From: Vigna angularis
Taxonomy: Eukaryota > Streptophyta > Magnoliopsida > Fabales > Fabaceae
Assembly: GCF_016808095.1 (NCBI RefSeq)
Contig: NC_068980.1
Span: 15,565,388 to 15,629,387 of the forward strand
Direction of reading: 5' to 3'
DNA length: 64,000 nt
The notes beneath the pieces are model-generated. The model saw only the letters and a list, made by a program, of their open reading frames with translations. It was not told where the DNA came from and did not search any database. This document shows, one piece after another, positions 12,190 through 23,463 of the stretch. How positions within the stretch are numbered: position 1 is the stretch's first letter; the number at the start of each line of letters is the position of its first letter. Position numbers and translations under genes: made by a program.

Positions 12190-12735
12190 GGATTTCACCT
12201 ACTTTGGTTCAAACCAACTATATGGGCTTCTTTCTCTACAATTGAGTGGGCCAAAGTGTGTTTTGATGCACTACACACCACTAATGATGAAGAAACTCAC
12301 TCTTCTAAGCCAAAAAAAAATGAAAAAAATCGCATAAAAGGACAGAAAAAATAACCCTGGGGAGCTCAGTTCTCCCAGTTAGGAAGTCATGTTGAACTTT
12401 TTGTACAACTGTTCCATTGTCTCTGGTAATCGATTACAAGACCCATGCAATCGATTACTAGGGCCTAAGTTGCCCTCCATTGCTGAAGGACTTCACCTAA
12501 CTTTGTTCAAACCACTTCTATGGCCTTTTTCTCCACAATTGAATGGGTTAAGGTGTTCATTGATGCACTAAACACCACCAATGACTGATAAACTCATTCC
12601 TTCAACTCAAAAAAATGAAAGAAAGCACCCAAAAACACATGTAAAACAACCTATATGAGCTTTGGCCTCAACAATTGAATGAAGTAAGGTATTTCTTGGC
12701 ACACCACAAATGATGAGGGAACTCCCCCATCTAAG
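12190..12735. repeat. Three degenerate copies of a ~125-bp repeat upstream of a dead transposase
   Basis: Copies at about 12190-12325, 12488-12615 and 12640-12735 share TTCACCTA..TTTGTTCAAACCA, CTCCACAATTGAATGGG, GATGCAC.AACACCAC.AATGA and ACTCA-TTC.. followed by an A-rich tract. Between copies 1 and 2 lies GGTAATCGATTAC.. AATCGATTAC (about 12425-12460), an inverted-type motif. The block precedes the MULE transposase relic and may be its subterminal region. Confidence 0.6.
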
Positions 12736-12765
12736 CAAGGAAGTTCACAAAATCACTTAAATGAA

Positions 12766-13735
12766 TTGGATGTTGTTTTTAGACACCAACATTCAGGCTT
12801 ATCAAGGTTGCTTACACAATCCACTATCCAACAACTCATTGGTGTTCATTCAATTGGTTATGATGAAGGCAGTTGTGAATTGTGTTCGCCATTGAATACA
12901 AATACATTTAAGGAAACTCACCAACAACTAATCCAAGGCATGTTGTTTGACTCAAAGGAATCGACACTTTCATGTCTAAAGCAATATCATACTGAAAATG
13001 AGTACAAACTTATGGTTATTGAATCAAAATCGGATGCATATATTTCTCAATGTGTCGAATACAACAAAAGTTGCCAATGATGGTTACAGCCTGCTTATAG
13101 CAAACTAAGTTTTAAGTGGAAAATACAAAAGATTGACACACCACATATGTGTTCATCTACAACTTTATATTTGCATCATATCAATCTTGATTCAAACCAC
13201 ATGGCATTAATTGTGCACAACTCTATGAAGAGAAACCCTTCAACTACAATAAAAAGTTTGGTAGCTGAAAAAAATCGCTTCGACTATTCAGTTTCATATC
13301 AAAAAGCTTGGAATGCTAAACAAAAAGGTGTTTGCTAAAGAATTTGGAGATTTAGAAGACTCGTACAACGAACTACCAAGGTGGTTAAAAGCTTTTAAAG
13401 GTAGTTGATGGTGTATCTGACCCTTCCGGTTATATTATGGAACAAGTATTTTAGGCTTTTGGAGCATGCATCGAAGGGTTTAATTACTGCAAACCAATTG
13501 TACAGGTAGATAACACATTTTTAATAGAAAGATGTCACGGGACTTGCTCATAGCACTCGCTCAATATGGGAACCAAAACATATTTCCTTTGGCCTTCGTG
13601 ATTGTGGAAGGTGAGATGAAAGAGGCTTTAGTCTAGTTTTTTAAACTCTTGAGAGAGCACGTCACATCATAACCAAACCTCTTCTTGATAAAAGACAAAG
13701 GAAATGGTGTATTGTCAGCCATATGTTGAGATAAA
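12766..13735 (+). pseudogene. MuDR/MULE transposase, degenerate
   Basis: Remnant of a Mutator-type transposase. The first open piece (12766-13080) contains LFDSKESTLSCLKQYHTENEYKL and VIESKSDAYISQCVEY, typical of the plant MuDR N-terminal DNA-binding domain. The next (13147-13338) contains HINLDSNHMALIV, PSTTIKSLVAE and VSYQKAWNAKQK. After that, broken frames encode AKEFGDLEDSYNELPRWL, GFNYCKPIVQVDNTFLIE and ALAQYGNQNIFPLAFVIVE, the start of the MULE catalytic domain with its first Asp (VDNTFL). Frameshifts and stops (for example near 13081, 13330 and 13640) separate the pieces, and the C-terminal half is not found. It cannot encode an active enzyme. Confidence 0.8.
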
Positions 13736-13739
13736 ATCG

Positions 13740-14149
13740 TCTGAGAGAAGCTAGATTGTCTAGTAATCCATGTTTTGAAATTTATCAAACAATACTCAAC
13801 CAAATATTATTTATAGAAAGAAGCGTCTAAGCAATTGGATATGCCAAAAGACAAATATTTAACAAATAAAATAGTCTATCTGAATCACCTAAACAAAATA
13901 TACATAATGAATATTAGAATAATTCTGAAAAATAGATAGTGTCTAACACAAATGCATACGCTAAACGCTTATGTAGTTATATTCATGCTACTCGCATCAT
14001 CAAGTGTTTGATAAAGTAAATCATGGGTAATAACTAAAAAGAGGCTCTAGACATTATCGCAAAATATATAGAACATAACGTGTTGGGATAAACTAAATAG
14101 AAGATCGTACAAGTCATCTATGTGAAAAAGTCCTGCTACTCCACCATAT
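13740..14149. other. Intergenic DNA, no gene seen
   Basis: AT-rich sequence following the transposase relic; no supported feature. Confidence 0.35.
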
Positions 14150-14282
14150 AAACTTGAGTCTGTTATAAGTGGACTTTAAGCCTAACTCAATCCCATAAAA
14201 CCGGCTTGTAAATTGAGGTTTGCACTCACTTATAAACTATGAATTGACATTATCTCTAGTCGATGTGGGACTTCCAACATAA
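14150..14282 (-). repeat. Fragment of a dispersed LTR-like repeat
   Basis: Read on the minus strand it starts TGTTGGAAGTCCCACATCGA and continues through sequence about Cys-free, non-coding 'cacatcgactagagata' and 'aagccggttttatggga' blocks that I recognise as a common dispersed LTR-type repeat of legume genomes. Only the TG-side terminus is clear; the other end and a target duplication were not found. Confidence 0.45.
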
Positions 14283-15209
14283 TCTAACTATGAAAAAGTT
14301 TATAAAGTCTGTAATGACATCAATTCAGTATCCAAAGTTCATCTCTTAAAATAGCATATATAAAGAAAATTAACCAAAGAGAAAAAAGTTGTTGAAGATG
14401 AAACCAAAACAAAAAAAAAATATCATTACTAATCGTGATTTCAATTGAAAAATCATCTTACCCTAAATTTCTAAACTAAAAGTCAACTATACCATTTTTA
14501 TAAATTATGAGATAAACTGCCTTTTTTTTTTTTAAATTGCCGAATAAGAAACGGAGAAAACCTTTTGATCATAAAAAATGCATTTTGAATTTTGAATCCA
14601 CATAACTCCTTTACTTGTACAGTGTTGGCAGCATGGGATGAAAGATTTTTATGGATATAATAGTATATTAACCTGCAGAAACCCAAATAACTGAAAAACC
14701 TAATTTTAGACCAACTTCAGAAATTAAATACAGACATTGAGGTCATTTTACTATCTTAGTTTTTATATTAAATTATTGAAATTTTAGTATAATACAGGAA
14801 AAGTAATTACTTGAAAAATTAAAATTAAAGGGTACGTCGGCATCAAGCCACGTATAAGATAAGACTATTATTTAATATTTATGGTTTTCAAAATTTAAAT
14901 ATAGAAAAAACCAAACAAAGACGTGGAACCAAACACGTTTTATGACCGTACAAGGACCTAAAAATTGATTTCCTCGATCTCAGAAAGGGAAAGTCTAAAA
15001 GAATTGAAGTTTCGAATAAAAGACTAAAGATACTTCCTACCCACTGCTTGTTAAAACAAAATAGATTATTACCAATGTGATGATATTCTATAAGAAAGTT
15101 CAATAGATATTAATGATATTGTACCATATTTTACTCTTGCGAAATCTACTTTTCACAGTGCGTTTGTCATGTTAAAAATTTATTTGCGTTGATTGGTGAC
15201 AATTTTTTG
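14283..15209. other. Intergenic DNA, no gene seen
   Basis: AT-rich sequence without a supported coding frame; two short minus-strand open frames (14498-14686, 14888-15103) carry no recognisable motif. Confidence 0.4.
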
Positions 15210-15213
15210 AAAG

Positions 15214-15684
15214 TATTATAAAAGCTGACAAAAGTAGAATAAAGATCACAAATAAAATACTTTCTGAGGCGTGTAGATCACTGTTCTTAAAGACTTATCC
15301 GCGGTGTATTGCGCAAGTCCCAAGGATACAACAAGAACTTCTCAGATATTTCTGAGGATCTCAGAACTAGCAAGAAACTCTAAACAGAGTATAAGAATAA
15401 CCCAGGATAATTTTAGAAGAGAAAAAGAGCTAAAGAATGAAACTCATAAAAGAGAAGAATAAGAAAGAATGAAATTTTGTGTGTTTTGGAATGGAGGAGG
15501 AGCTCCCTATTTATAGAGTTCATGGATCAAGCCCATGATCCAAAAGTCCAAAATATCTTTTAGAAAAATAATATTTTAATTAATTGAAACGTTGCAAAAT
15601 GAACGTTGGCAGCCCCTTGCTTGCGGAAGACGTTGGCAGCACGCACAAATTATGGAAGATCTTTTGCAATACAGTTTTACAACA
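15214..15684 (-). repeat. 3' LTR of the copia element
   Basis: A 471-bp direct copy of 20195-20667. It carries the inner-strand TATA-like CTATAAATAG. Its outer terminus is TATTATAA on the plus strand where the other LTR has TGTTATAA, a single G-to-A change that destroys the conserved TG/CA end. Confidence 0.95.
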
Positions 15685-15694
15685 ATCTCCCACA
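15685..15694 (-). other. Polypurine tract of the copia element
   Basis: On the element strand TGTGGGAGAT lies directly before the 3' LTR start TGTTGTAAAA, the expected position for plus-strand priming. Confidence 0.7.
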
Positions 15695-16248
15695 TATTGC
15701 AAAAGATAAGAAACAATGATTGAAAGAAAGAAAAAAATCCTGGGTTTTATAAGATGTAATGCATCAGAGCTGGTATAGCAAGCTATATGAACCAGTCCTA
15801 GATTAAGAAACTTAACACACAATGTAGTTGGTATAGCAAGCTATATGAACCAAAGACACTTAAGCGTGTTAGAGGTTTATCAATCACATTACACCCCCAC
15901 AATCCTTGCTGATATCGTTGTTTTGCGCTTACTAGGCCATGCGCTTGCCCGGTATTCATGAGTGCTCTAGAGATCATGCCAAGATCTCATGCAAGCGGCC
16001 CCACTTGACACTCATATAGGTGATTTCATCAAATGTATGCTGCAAGTCATACACCACCCGTAAGGGATATGAAGATCATTAAAAACTTTGTTTAATTACA
16101 AAGTTTAACCTCTTAATTATGCAGTCTCTAGCACTTTCACACACACACCATAGGAATGGACATATTTGATTTGAAATCAAATTAGTGCTATCAGAACTAA
16201 CAAATGACTTGTTTTTACCCATATGAACCTTATTCATGGGATCTCCAA
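15695..16248 (-). other. Copia 3' untranslated internal region with a duplicated 25-mer
   Basis: About 550 non-coding bases between the pol stop and the polypurine tract. GGTATAGCAAGCTATATGAA occurs twice, at about 15773 and 15830. No env-like or additional frame is seen. Confidence 0.6.
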
Positions 16249-19200
16249 TCACAAAGGTTGGGTTACCATCACTTGTTTGTTTGCTAGTGGCTTAAGTCCC
16301 ATTCCCCTCGATGTTTCTAAGATCATATTTCTTCCCAAGGGTTTTGTCAAAGGATCGGCTAGATTCCGTTCTGACCTCACATAATCAATGGAAATAGTTC
16401 CACTCTTTAGTAGCTGCTTCACCAAATTATGTCTCAATTGAATATGTCTATTCTTTCCATTGTAATTCTTGGTTTTAGCTATAGCTATTGCCGATTGACA
16501 ATCACAGTGTATTGACACTGATGGGGTTGGTTTCATTCCTAGTGGAATGTTTGCTAAGAAGTTTTTCAACCACTCAGTCTCACTTCCAGTCATCTCAAGA
16601 GCGACAAACTCAGATTCCATTGTTGATCTTGCAATAATAGTTTGTCTCGAAGATCTCCATGTAATCGCACCACCCCCAAGTGTGAATACATAACCACTAG
16701 TGGATTTTGTCTCATCTGAATTAGAGATCCAGTTAGCATTACTATACCCTTCTAGTACAGCGGGAAATCCACTATATTCAATGGCATAATCCATTGAACC
16801 TCTTAAGTATCTCATAAGCCTGGAAAGTGCATCCCAATGTTCTTGATTTGGACATTGAGTGTACCTACTTAGTCTACCTACTGCATAAGCAATATCGGGT
16901 CTAGAAAAGCTCATCAAGTGCAGTAAGCTCCCAATTATCTGGGCATACTGAGGCTGAGATAATGATTCTCCTCTACTTTTCATTAATTTGGAGTTAGCAT
17001 CATAAGGGGTACTCACGGGTTTGAAATCATAATACCCAAACTTCTTAAGAAGTTTCTCAATGTATTGTTCTTGGGATAGTAATATACTATCTCCCTTCCT
17101 TATGATTCTAACACCTAAAATTACGTTGGCTTCACCCATGTCTTTCATTTCAAAGTTCGATCCTAGAAATAATTTAGTTCTAGTAACAATCTCATTGCAT
17201 GTACCAAAAATTAACATGTCATCCACATACAAACATATAATGACACAATCACCATTTTCAAATTTAGAGTACACACATTTATCAGCATTATTAGGTGAAA
17301 AACCATCACATAACAATACATTATCTAGTTTTTCATGCCATTGTTTTGGTGCTTGTTTCAATCCATACAAAGATTTTAAAAGTTTACATACCTTATTCTC
17401 TTGACCAAGTACAACACACCCTTCAGGTTGAGTCATATAAATTTCCTCTTCTAAATCACCATTTAGAAAGGCAGTTTTAACATCCATCTGGTGTATCACT
17501 AGCTTATGGATTGCTGCTAAGGCTAACAAAACTCGAATAGAGGAAATCCTAGTCACAGGAGCAAAAGTATCAAAGTAATCTATGTTGGGTTTTTGAGTAA
17601 AACCTTTTACTACTAATCTTGCCTTATACTTCTCTATAGATCCATCAGGATGATACTTTTTCTTAAAGATCCACTTACAACCAATGGGTTTTGCTCCTTT
17701 AGGCAAATCTACTAAGGTCCAAGTATTATTTTTCTGAATTGATTCAATTTCAGTCTTAATGGCTTTATCCCACTGTTTTGCATCAGGAGCACTAATGGCT
17801 TCTACAAAGTTACTTGGATCATTATCAACTAGATAGGTATAGAAATCATTACCAAACGAAGTTTCCTTCCTCTGTCTTTTACTTCTTCTTAATTCCTCAC
17901 ACATGGCTTCACTATTATTATTATTATTTTTTATAGGTTGAGACGTCTCACTAACCTTTAAAGGAAAAACATGTTCAAAAAACTCAGCATTTTTCGTCTT
18001 CATTATAGAATTTCTTTCAAGTGTATCACTTTTAAGAACTAGAAACCTATAGGCAGCACTATGTTCAGCATAGCCTAAGAACATACAATCAGAGCTTTTA
18101 GAGCCTATTTTCCTTTTCTTAGGATCGGGTAACATCACCTTAGCTAGGCACCCCCACACTCTTAAATATTTAAGGTTAGGTTGATAACCTCTCCACATCT
18201 CATACGGAGTTTTACCAGTTTTCTTATGAGGTATTCTATTTTGTAAAAAACACGCAGTAAGCACGGCTTCTCCCCAAAGGTTATCAGGTGCACTAGAACT
18301 AATAAGCATAGCATTCATCATCTCCTTAAGAGTTCTATTCTTTCTCTCAGCTACTCCATTAGACTCAGGTGAATACGGTGGGGTTACTTCATGGATGATA
18401 CCTTCTTTAACACAATAGTCATTAAATAACACATACTCACCACCTCTATCTGATCTAATCCTCTTAATTTTCTTATTCAATTGATTTTCTACTTCTGCTT
18501 TATAGGTAAGAAACACATCAAAGGCTTCATCTTTATGTTTGATTAAGTATACTTTGGTGTATCTAGAATAATCATCTATAAAGGTCACAAAATAATTTTT
18601 ACCTCCTCTAGACATTGTTTGTTTCAAATCAGCTAAATCAGTATGAATTAACCCTAACAATTCAGTTTGACGTTCTACAGTAAAACATGTTTTCTTTGTT
18701 ATTTTAGATTCTACACATATATCATATTTACTACTCTGTTTATCATGCATATTAATTAATCCTAGTTGTTTTAATTTCATAACATATGAAGAATTTAGAT
18801 GTCCTAATCTAGCATGCCATATATCATATGAGTCAATAATATAAGCAGAAGAAGATAATTCATTAATATTTTCAGAAATGTTAAGTACAAAGAGACCCTG
18901 ATCACAATATCCCTTTCCCACAAAAACATTATTTTTTGTCATTACAATCTTGTCAGACTCGAATGACACTTTAACCCCTACTTTTCCCAGTAGTGCTACA
19001 GAGATTAAATTAACTCTGATTGATGGCACATGTAGCACATCACTCAAGGCCAGAGTCTTTCCAGATGTGAGTTTGAGAAGAACTTTCCCTTTTCCCAGAA
19101 TAGGAGTGGTCCTGGAATCACCGAGGTAAACGTGTTCTTCTCCATCCCCTACACTAGTGTAAGAGGTAAAAGCACTTCTGTTTGCACATATATGCCTAGT

Positions 19201-20181
19201 AGCACCAGAGTCTACCACCCACTTGCTCACATTGGTCATCATATTTACTTCAGAAACGACCGCAGCAATAATGTCATCTCCTTCGACTATATTAGCCTTA
19301 GGAGGATTGTCGTTTCTTACTCTGCGTCTGCACTGCGGTGCATGATGGCCCGGCTTCCCACATACGAAGCAATTTCCTTTCTTCTTAAAGGTAGGGTTAG
19401 ATGTGTTAGGGCGAAATTTTCGAAAATTATTTTTCTTATTGTGATCAGGTTTGTGTTCGTACCTTTTTGGAACAGGTTTGTCTTCTACCATGTTTGCTTT
19501 TGCAGACAATGCTTTGACCCTTACAGCAGCACATTCTTTCCTGTTGGTATCTTCAATAATTATGTGAGTGATCAGCTCTGAAAGTGACATTTGCTTGTGC
19601 CTATGTTTTAGTTGTTGCTTGTAATCAGTCCAGGAAGGCGGCAGTTTCTCGATCAGAAGCTCTGAAACAAACTCATATGGAAGAAGAACGTTCTCCGCTT
19701 TGATATCTTCGAGTAGCTTGTGGTACTCATTAATTTGCGACTTTATGTCCTTATCTTCAACCATTTCCCAGCGATAGTAATTTCCAATGATGAATCTTTG
19801 TCTGACTATATCTTCAGCAGTGTATTTGAGAATCAACGAATCCCAAATTTCTTTCGCTTCCTTATAGGAACAGTATACATCGAACAAATCGTTAGAGAGT
19901 GCACTAAGTAAAGTATGACGGCATACCTTGTTTGCATGAACACAATCTTCAACTTGTTTTGAATTTGGAGGGAGACTGGATTCGGGTTTTGAAGATGAAA
20001 GAGCAAAAGCGACTCCGTACATGTCTAAGAGGGTTGACACGCGTTCTTGCCAGCGCCGGAAATTCTGACCAGAGAAGACTTCAATTTTTGATACATCCGG
20101 GAAAGGTTTCGCGAAGACCGTCTGAGTTCCGGAAACATTATTCTGATTCTCCGGGATTGAGTTGTTGTTGTTGTCAGCCAT
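16249..20181 (-). CDS. Copia gag-pol polyprotein, intact frame with mutated active residues
   Basis: A 1310-residue single frame with the Ty1/copia domain order. Residues ~30-220 are the copia gag domain, 271-284 the CCHC zinc knuckle [14 protein letters not shown], ~321-330 the protease with DSGA, ~453-500 the integrase zinc region, ~508-680 the integrase core (D515, D578 in RSDRGGEY, E612 in NGVAERKNR), ~830-1075 reverse transcriptase with YVDD at 985-988, and ~1140-1290 RNase H. The start is the first Met, MADNNNN, 13 nt inside the LTR. Oddities: the integrase finger has H456 and H461 but Tyr486 where the first Cys of the usual CxxC is expected (YDIC); RNase H has GYSNANW, with Asn1148 replacing the usual catalytic Asp (GYSDA). 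Both fit G-to-A coding-strand changes. Probably not fully autonomous now. Confidence 0.93.
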   Translation of the reverse strand: MADNNNNSIPENQNNVSGTQTVFAKPFPDVSKIEVFSGQNFRRWQERVSTLLDMYGVAFALSSSKPESSLPPNSKQVEDCVHANKVCRHTLLSALSNDLFDVYCSYKEAKEIWDSLILKYTAEDIVRQRFIIGNYYRWEMVEDKDIKSQINEYHKLLEDIKAENVLLPYEFVSELLIEKLPPSWTDYKQQLKHRHKQMSLSELITHIIIEDTNRKECAAVRVKALSAKANMVEDKPVPKRYEHKPDHNKKNNFRKFRPNTSNPTFKKKGNCFVCGKPGHHAPQCRRRVRNDNPPKANIVEGDDIIAAVVSEVNMMTNVSKWVVDSGATRHICANRSAFTSYTSVGDGEEHVYLGDSRTTPILGKGKVLLKLTSGKTLALSDVLHVPSIRVNLISVALLGKVGVKVSFESDKIVMTKNNVFVGKGYCDQGLFVLNISENINELSSSAYIIDSYDIWHARLGHLNSSYVMKLKQLGLINMHDKQSSKYDICVESKITKKTCFTVERQTELLGLIHTDLADLKQTMSRGGKNYFVTFIDDYSRYTKVYLIKHKDEAFDVFLTYKAEVENQLNKKIKRIRSDRGGEYVLFNDYCVKEGIIHEVTPPYSPESNGVAERKNRTLKEMMNAMLISSSAPDNLWGEAVLTACFLQNRIPHKKTGKTPYEMWRGYQPNLKYLRVWGCLAKVMLPDPKKRKIGSKSSDCMFLGYAEHSAAYRFLVLKSDTLERNSIMKTKNAEFFEHVFPLKVSETSQPIKNNNNNSEAMCEELRRSKRQRKETSFGNDFYTYLVDNDPSNFVEAISAPDAKQWDKAIKTEIESIQKNNTWTLVDLPKGAKPIGCKWIFKKKYHPDGSIEKYKARLVVKGFTQKPNIDYFDTFAPVTRISSIRVLLALAAIHKLVIHQMDVKTAFLNGDLEEEIYMTQPEGCVVLGQENKVCKLLKSLYGLKQAPKQWHEKLDNVLLCDGFSPNNADKCVYSKFENGDCVIICLYVDDMLIFGTCNEIVTRTKLFLGSNFEMKDMGEANVILGVRIIRKGDSILLSQEQYIEKLLKKFGYYDFKPVSTPYDANSKLMKSRGESLSQPQYAQIIGSLLHLMSFSRPDIAYAVGRLSRYTQCPNQEHWDALSRLMRYLRGSMDYAIEYSGFPAVLEGYSNANWISNSDETKSTSGYVFTLGGGAITWRSSRQTIIARSTMESEFVALEMTGSETEWLKNFLANIPLGMKPTPSVSIHCDCQSAIAIAKTKNYNGKNRHIQLRHNLVKQLLKSGTISIDYVRSERNLADPLTKPLGRNMILETSRGMGLKPLANKQVMVTQPL

Positions 20182-20194
20182 AAGTCCTTAAGAT
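20180..20194 (-). other. Non-standard primer-binding region of the copia element
   Basis: Immediately inside the 5' LTR the element strand reads ATCTTAAGGACTT then ATG. A tRNA-primed copia element would show TGG.. here (often TGGTATCAGAGC); it is absent. Instead CTTAAGGACTTAT, starting 2 nt from the LTR, is exactly complementary to ATAAGTCCTTAAG transcribed from the LTR itself (plus-strand 20267-20279). This would allow a 13-bp fold-back that also covers the start codon. Self-priming is inferred, not shown. Confidence 0.5.
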
Positions 20195-20667
20195 TGTTAT
20201 AAAAGCTGACAAAAGTAGAATAAAGATCACGCACAAAATACTTTCTGAGGCGTGTAGATCACTGTCCTTAAGGACTTATCCGCGATGTATTGCGCAAGCC
20301 CCCAAGGATACAACAGGAACTTCTCAGATATTTCTGAGGATCTCAGAAGTAGCAAGAAACTCTAAACAGAGTACAAGAATAACCCAGAATAATTTTAGAA
20401 GAGAAAAAGAGCTAAAGAATGAAACTCAGAAAAGAGAAGAATAAGAAAGAATGAAATTTTGTGTGTTTTGGAATGGAGGAGGAGCTCCCTGTTTATAGAG
20501 TTCATGGATCAAGCCCATGGTCCAAAAGTCCAAAATATCTTTTAGAAAAATAATATTTTAATTAATTGAAACGTTGCAAAATGAAACGTTGGCAGCCCCT
20601 TGCTTGTGGAAGACGTTGGCAGCACGCACAAATTATGGAAGATCTTTTGCAATACAATTTTACAACA
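20195..20667 (-). repeat. 5' LTR of the copia element
   Basis: A 473-bp LTR, bounded by TG..CA on the plus strand and followed by AAAGT at 20668-20672. It drives transcription of the minus-strand gag-pol frame, whose start codon lies only 13 nt inside the LTR. Confidence 0.95.
20490..20499 (-). promoter_or_regulatory. TATA-like box in the copia 5' LTR
   Basis: On the minus strand the sequence reads CTCTATAAACAGGG, a plausible TATA element; the 3' LTR has TATAAATAG at the same place. It predicts a transcript start roughly 30 nt downstream (about 20460), so most of the untranslated leader is LTR sequence. Confidence 0.5.
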
Positions 20668-20672
20668 AAAGT

Positions 20673-22300
20673 TATGTAAAAACACTTCCTTTTAGTGTAT
20701 TTTCGAATATTTTCACATGTATATATATACTTTTTAAAAATATATAGAATTTTAAATTAAAATAAAAGATAAATATCTATAATTTCTAATTATAGACTTT
20801 CATCTCTTATTCATTTAAAATACATATTAAATCAATATTTGAATCTTATATTCCGAATACTAAACTAAACTAACCAACAAACTCATATATTTAACAAAAT
20901 TATATCAGAATACTTTTAAAGAGAAATTGAAATTTAGAAAACATTTTTAAGAATACTTTTAAACTGGTATATTTCTATTTTCTACTACTTCCAACTCATG
21001 GTTGAGAAAAAAGAGAGTAGAAAACATTATTAAGAAATTAAGAAAACTTATATATCATGTTTTAATCTAAAATATAATTCTTATGTTGATGTTTGAATTT
21101 TAGTTTATTTAAATTGACGGTAAATCTAATTCAAAGGGCCACATTAATTGCATCTAAATAGGTGTCCAAAAGATGCACTCGTTTCAATTAAGAAATAAAT
21201 TTTATTTTTTAATTATTTATTATTAACATAAATACAACTATCGCGTGTGTTTTTAATTTTTTAAATATTTTTAAATTATTCAAACTTTAAAAATAATAAT
21301 TAAAAGGATAAAATTGAAAAACAAATAATATATAATTATGATATAACTATAATTATAGATATAGTTGTAACTACAATTATATTTTCTTATTGTAATCACA
21401 TCAATTTTAGCAAGTCGGATATTACCAGAAAAATATGAGTTTTTATATAGTTTTATATAATTTTGAATAATTAATTTTAGTTTACTATCCAATATCCAAA
21501 ATCATACTAGTTAATAATTTCTACTATATTTTTAATTTAATTTAATACGATGACTTTATCTGCTAATTATTTGAAGTTTGTGATATCTACTTCAAACTGA
21601 AACTTGGAAAAAACGTCGACGTGTTTCGTACGCGCATTTGCCGACACAAACCGATTTTGATTTTGGTTGTCTCATCTTAGTCACATCATTTAATGTCCTT
21701 TCCATGAAACTTATCATCACATATTCTCTCACCACTTACCATAAAAAAATAAGTCTTCTATGCTTTGTTAATTTTTTAGATACGTGGAAAATGATTTGAA
21801 AGAGAGTGATTAACAAGATTTCAGGGGAGTTCAGAGTAAAATTTTTGTTGTTTCTTTGAGTGAATTTGGAAGTAAAGTTTATAAGAATTAGTATAGGATT
21901 TGATTGATGTGATAGATTTAAAAAAATTATATAATTGGTAAAATAAAGATTATCAAAATGCTCCTAATTATTAAAGTAATATAAAATGTTATATATTAAT
22001 GTTATATTTAATTGTAAAAAAGTTTGTAAAGAGTAAAAAATTGAAATATTAATTAAAAATTATTTATAAATAGTAACAAAATTAATATTTAGTAAAATGA
22101 ATTTATTTTTAAATGTAGTATTGATTTGTAATATAATTTTATATCAAGTAGTATGGATTTATTTGTTATGGAACTGAGATTGATTAATTTTGAAGAAAGA
22201 AATATTTAAACGATAAATAGAAGTATGAAAACTAATGTCAAACATAATAACATTCAAAAATACGTAATGTAAGAAAAAAAGTCGTGAAATACATTTACGA
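20673..22300. other. AT-rich intergenic DNA
   Basis: No gene supported. A short CpG-rich patch (AACGTCGACGTGTTTCGTACG at about 21611-21630) stands out from the AT-rich surroundings but has no identified role. Confidence 0.4.
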
Positions 22301-22314
22301 AATAGTAAGCAATC

Positions 22315-23463
22315 CTAATCATCTAAATGATGAAGAATTAAGTTGACATTCTGATTCAGGTGAGCAAATTGTTGGTTCATGTGGAGGGATATGTTTGCCA
22401 AGTTATCTTCGATCCGCTGAACTCGCACCTGCATTTGTTCCATACCCTGCATTCTCTGTTGCAAGTCTTGTACCCCCTCCCACATTTCACTCATCATATT
22501 AGTATTTGTAAGATGTGGAGGAGGTTGCACAAGATTGGCATGATGGTGTGGTTGGTCTTCGTCGTCATCATCATCGACGTCGTGTTGCCAAACACCGTGG
22601 ACATTAACAATATTCAACCTCTTCAAAGAAGTAATTGAAAAATGATGTTTGGTCCCAATATGAGTGATGGCATCGACATCAACATGTACTCCACAATATT
22701 GCATGATTTGTGTGATAAGGACACCGTATGGTAGGGGTGTGTCACCGACCGTGCATTTAAGCGTATATTGCATGATGTGATGAGGTCGATTGATAGCTAG
22801 ATTATTTTTAAGCACGCATAACATAAAGATATCCTCCTGCAATAATTTTGCAAAATTCCCAGGTTGTGGAGTCAACATGTGCACAATAACATAATGCAGA
22901 AGTCTATCATTAATATTCAAACAACCAACCATTTTAACACGGTGACCCTGCATTTCTGGTCTAACCATAGTAGCTAATGTCATCTCTCGGTCATATGGAA
23001 AGTCGTCTGGGATATTTGAGTAACACAATTTTTGACCCTCATACTTCATATTAGCAACATTCAACCAATCAGCAGGTTTCAATCTAATCCTTCTTTTGTT
23101 GACCTCACTGAGCAAATATCCATTTCCAGAAATCTTCATATTTGAATAAAAAACTTTGATTAAATCCGGATAGAAGAGTCCCTGCAATGTCAGAAATTCG
23201 ACCACCCCTTGAAATAGAAGATGATGTTGGAAAAATAACCCTAAACCGGAAAATGATTCGAAATTCATTATTTTTGGAACAACAATATTCCTTGTGTAAA
23301 ATTCAGCTGCATAGTTTTCCATCTGATGGTTGTGACTGAAGAAACAACGCTGATCTAATTGTTCTGCAACAGATGGTCTAACATAGGCTACATCGTCTAG
23401 CTCAATTACGGCTTCTTTTCCCTTACGACTTTTTCTAGACCTTTTGGTTGATGATGAGTCCAT
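22315..23463 (-). CDS. 'Putative plant transposon protein' domain ORF
   Basis: A 382-residue open frame starting MDSSSTKRSRKSRKGKEA, a basic, nuclear-signal-like N-terminus. The core (about residues 38-250) matches my memory of the plant-specific 'putative plant transposon protein' domain that is abundant in legumes: RCFFSHNHQMENYAAEFYTR, then FFQHHLLFQGVVEFL, YPDLIKVFYSNMKI and the cis-like VNKRRIRLKPADWLNVAN. It ends with an acidic stretch VDDDDDEDQPHHHANL and a Gln/Met-rich coiled-coil-like tail (about 325-380). Its biochemical role is unknown; it is generally regarded as element-borne, and I did not find the element's ends. The frame is intact, with no stops over 1.1 kb of otherwise non-coding DNA. 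Confidence 0.65.
   Translation of the reverse strand: MDSSSTKRSRKSRKGKEAVIELDDVAYVRPSVAEQLDQRCFFSHNHQMENYAAEFYTRNIVVPKIMNFESFSGLGLFFQHHLLFQGVVEFLTLQGLFYPDLIKVFYSNMKISGNGYLLSEVNKRRIRLKPADWLNVANMKYEGQKLCYSNIPDDFPYDREMTLATMVRPEMQGHRVKMVGCLNINDRLLHYVIVHMLTPQPGNFAKLLQEDIFMLCVLKNNLAINRPHHIMQYTLKCTVGDTPLPYGVLITQIMQYCGVHVDVDAITHIGTKHHFSITSLKRLNIVNVHGVWQHDVDDDDDEDQPHHHANLVQPPPHLTNTNMMSEMWEGVQDLQQRMQGMEQMQVRVQRIEDNLANISLHMNQQFAHLNQNVNLILHHLDD

Larger units (their letters stand above)
15214..20667 (-). mobile_element. Complete Ty1/copia LTR retrotransposon
   Basis: A 5.45-kb element on the minus strand. The 5' LTR is 20195-20667, the gag-pol frame 20181-16249, the 3' untranslated part 16248-15685 and the 3' LTR 15684-15214. 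Ends on the element strand are TGTTGTAAAA..TATAACA. AAAGT flanks both sides (15210-15214 and 20668-20672), overlapping the outer LTR base on the left, where the terminal TG (plus strand) has become TA. By eye the LTRs differ at about 18 substitutions and 2 small indels over about 472 bp, so insertion is fairly recent but not new. A purine tract precedes the 3' LTR. The usual tRNA-type primer-binding site is absent (see separate entry). Confidence 0.95.

Noticed and set aside
19132..19581. 149-codon plus-strand frame
   Set aside because: Antisense shadow of the copia gag-pol frame.
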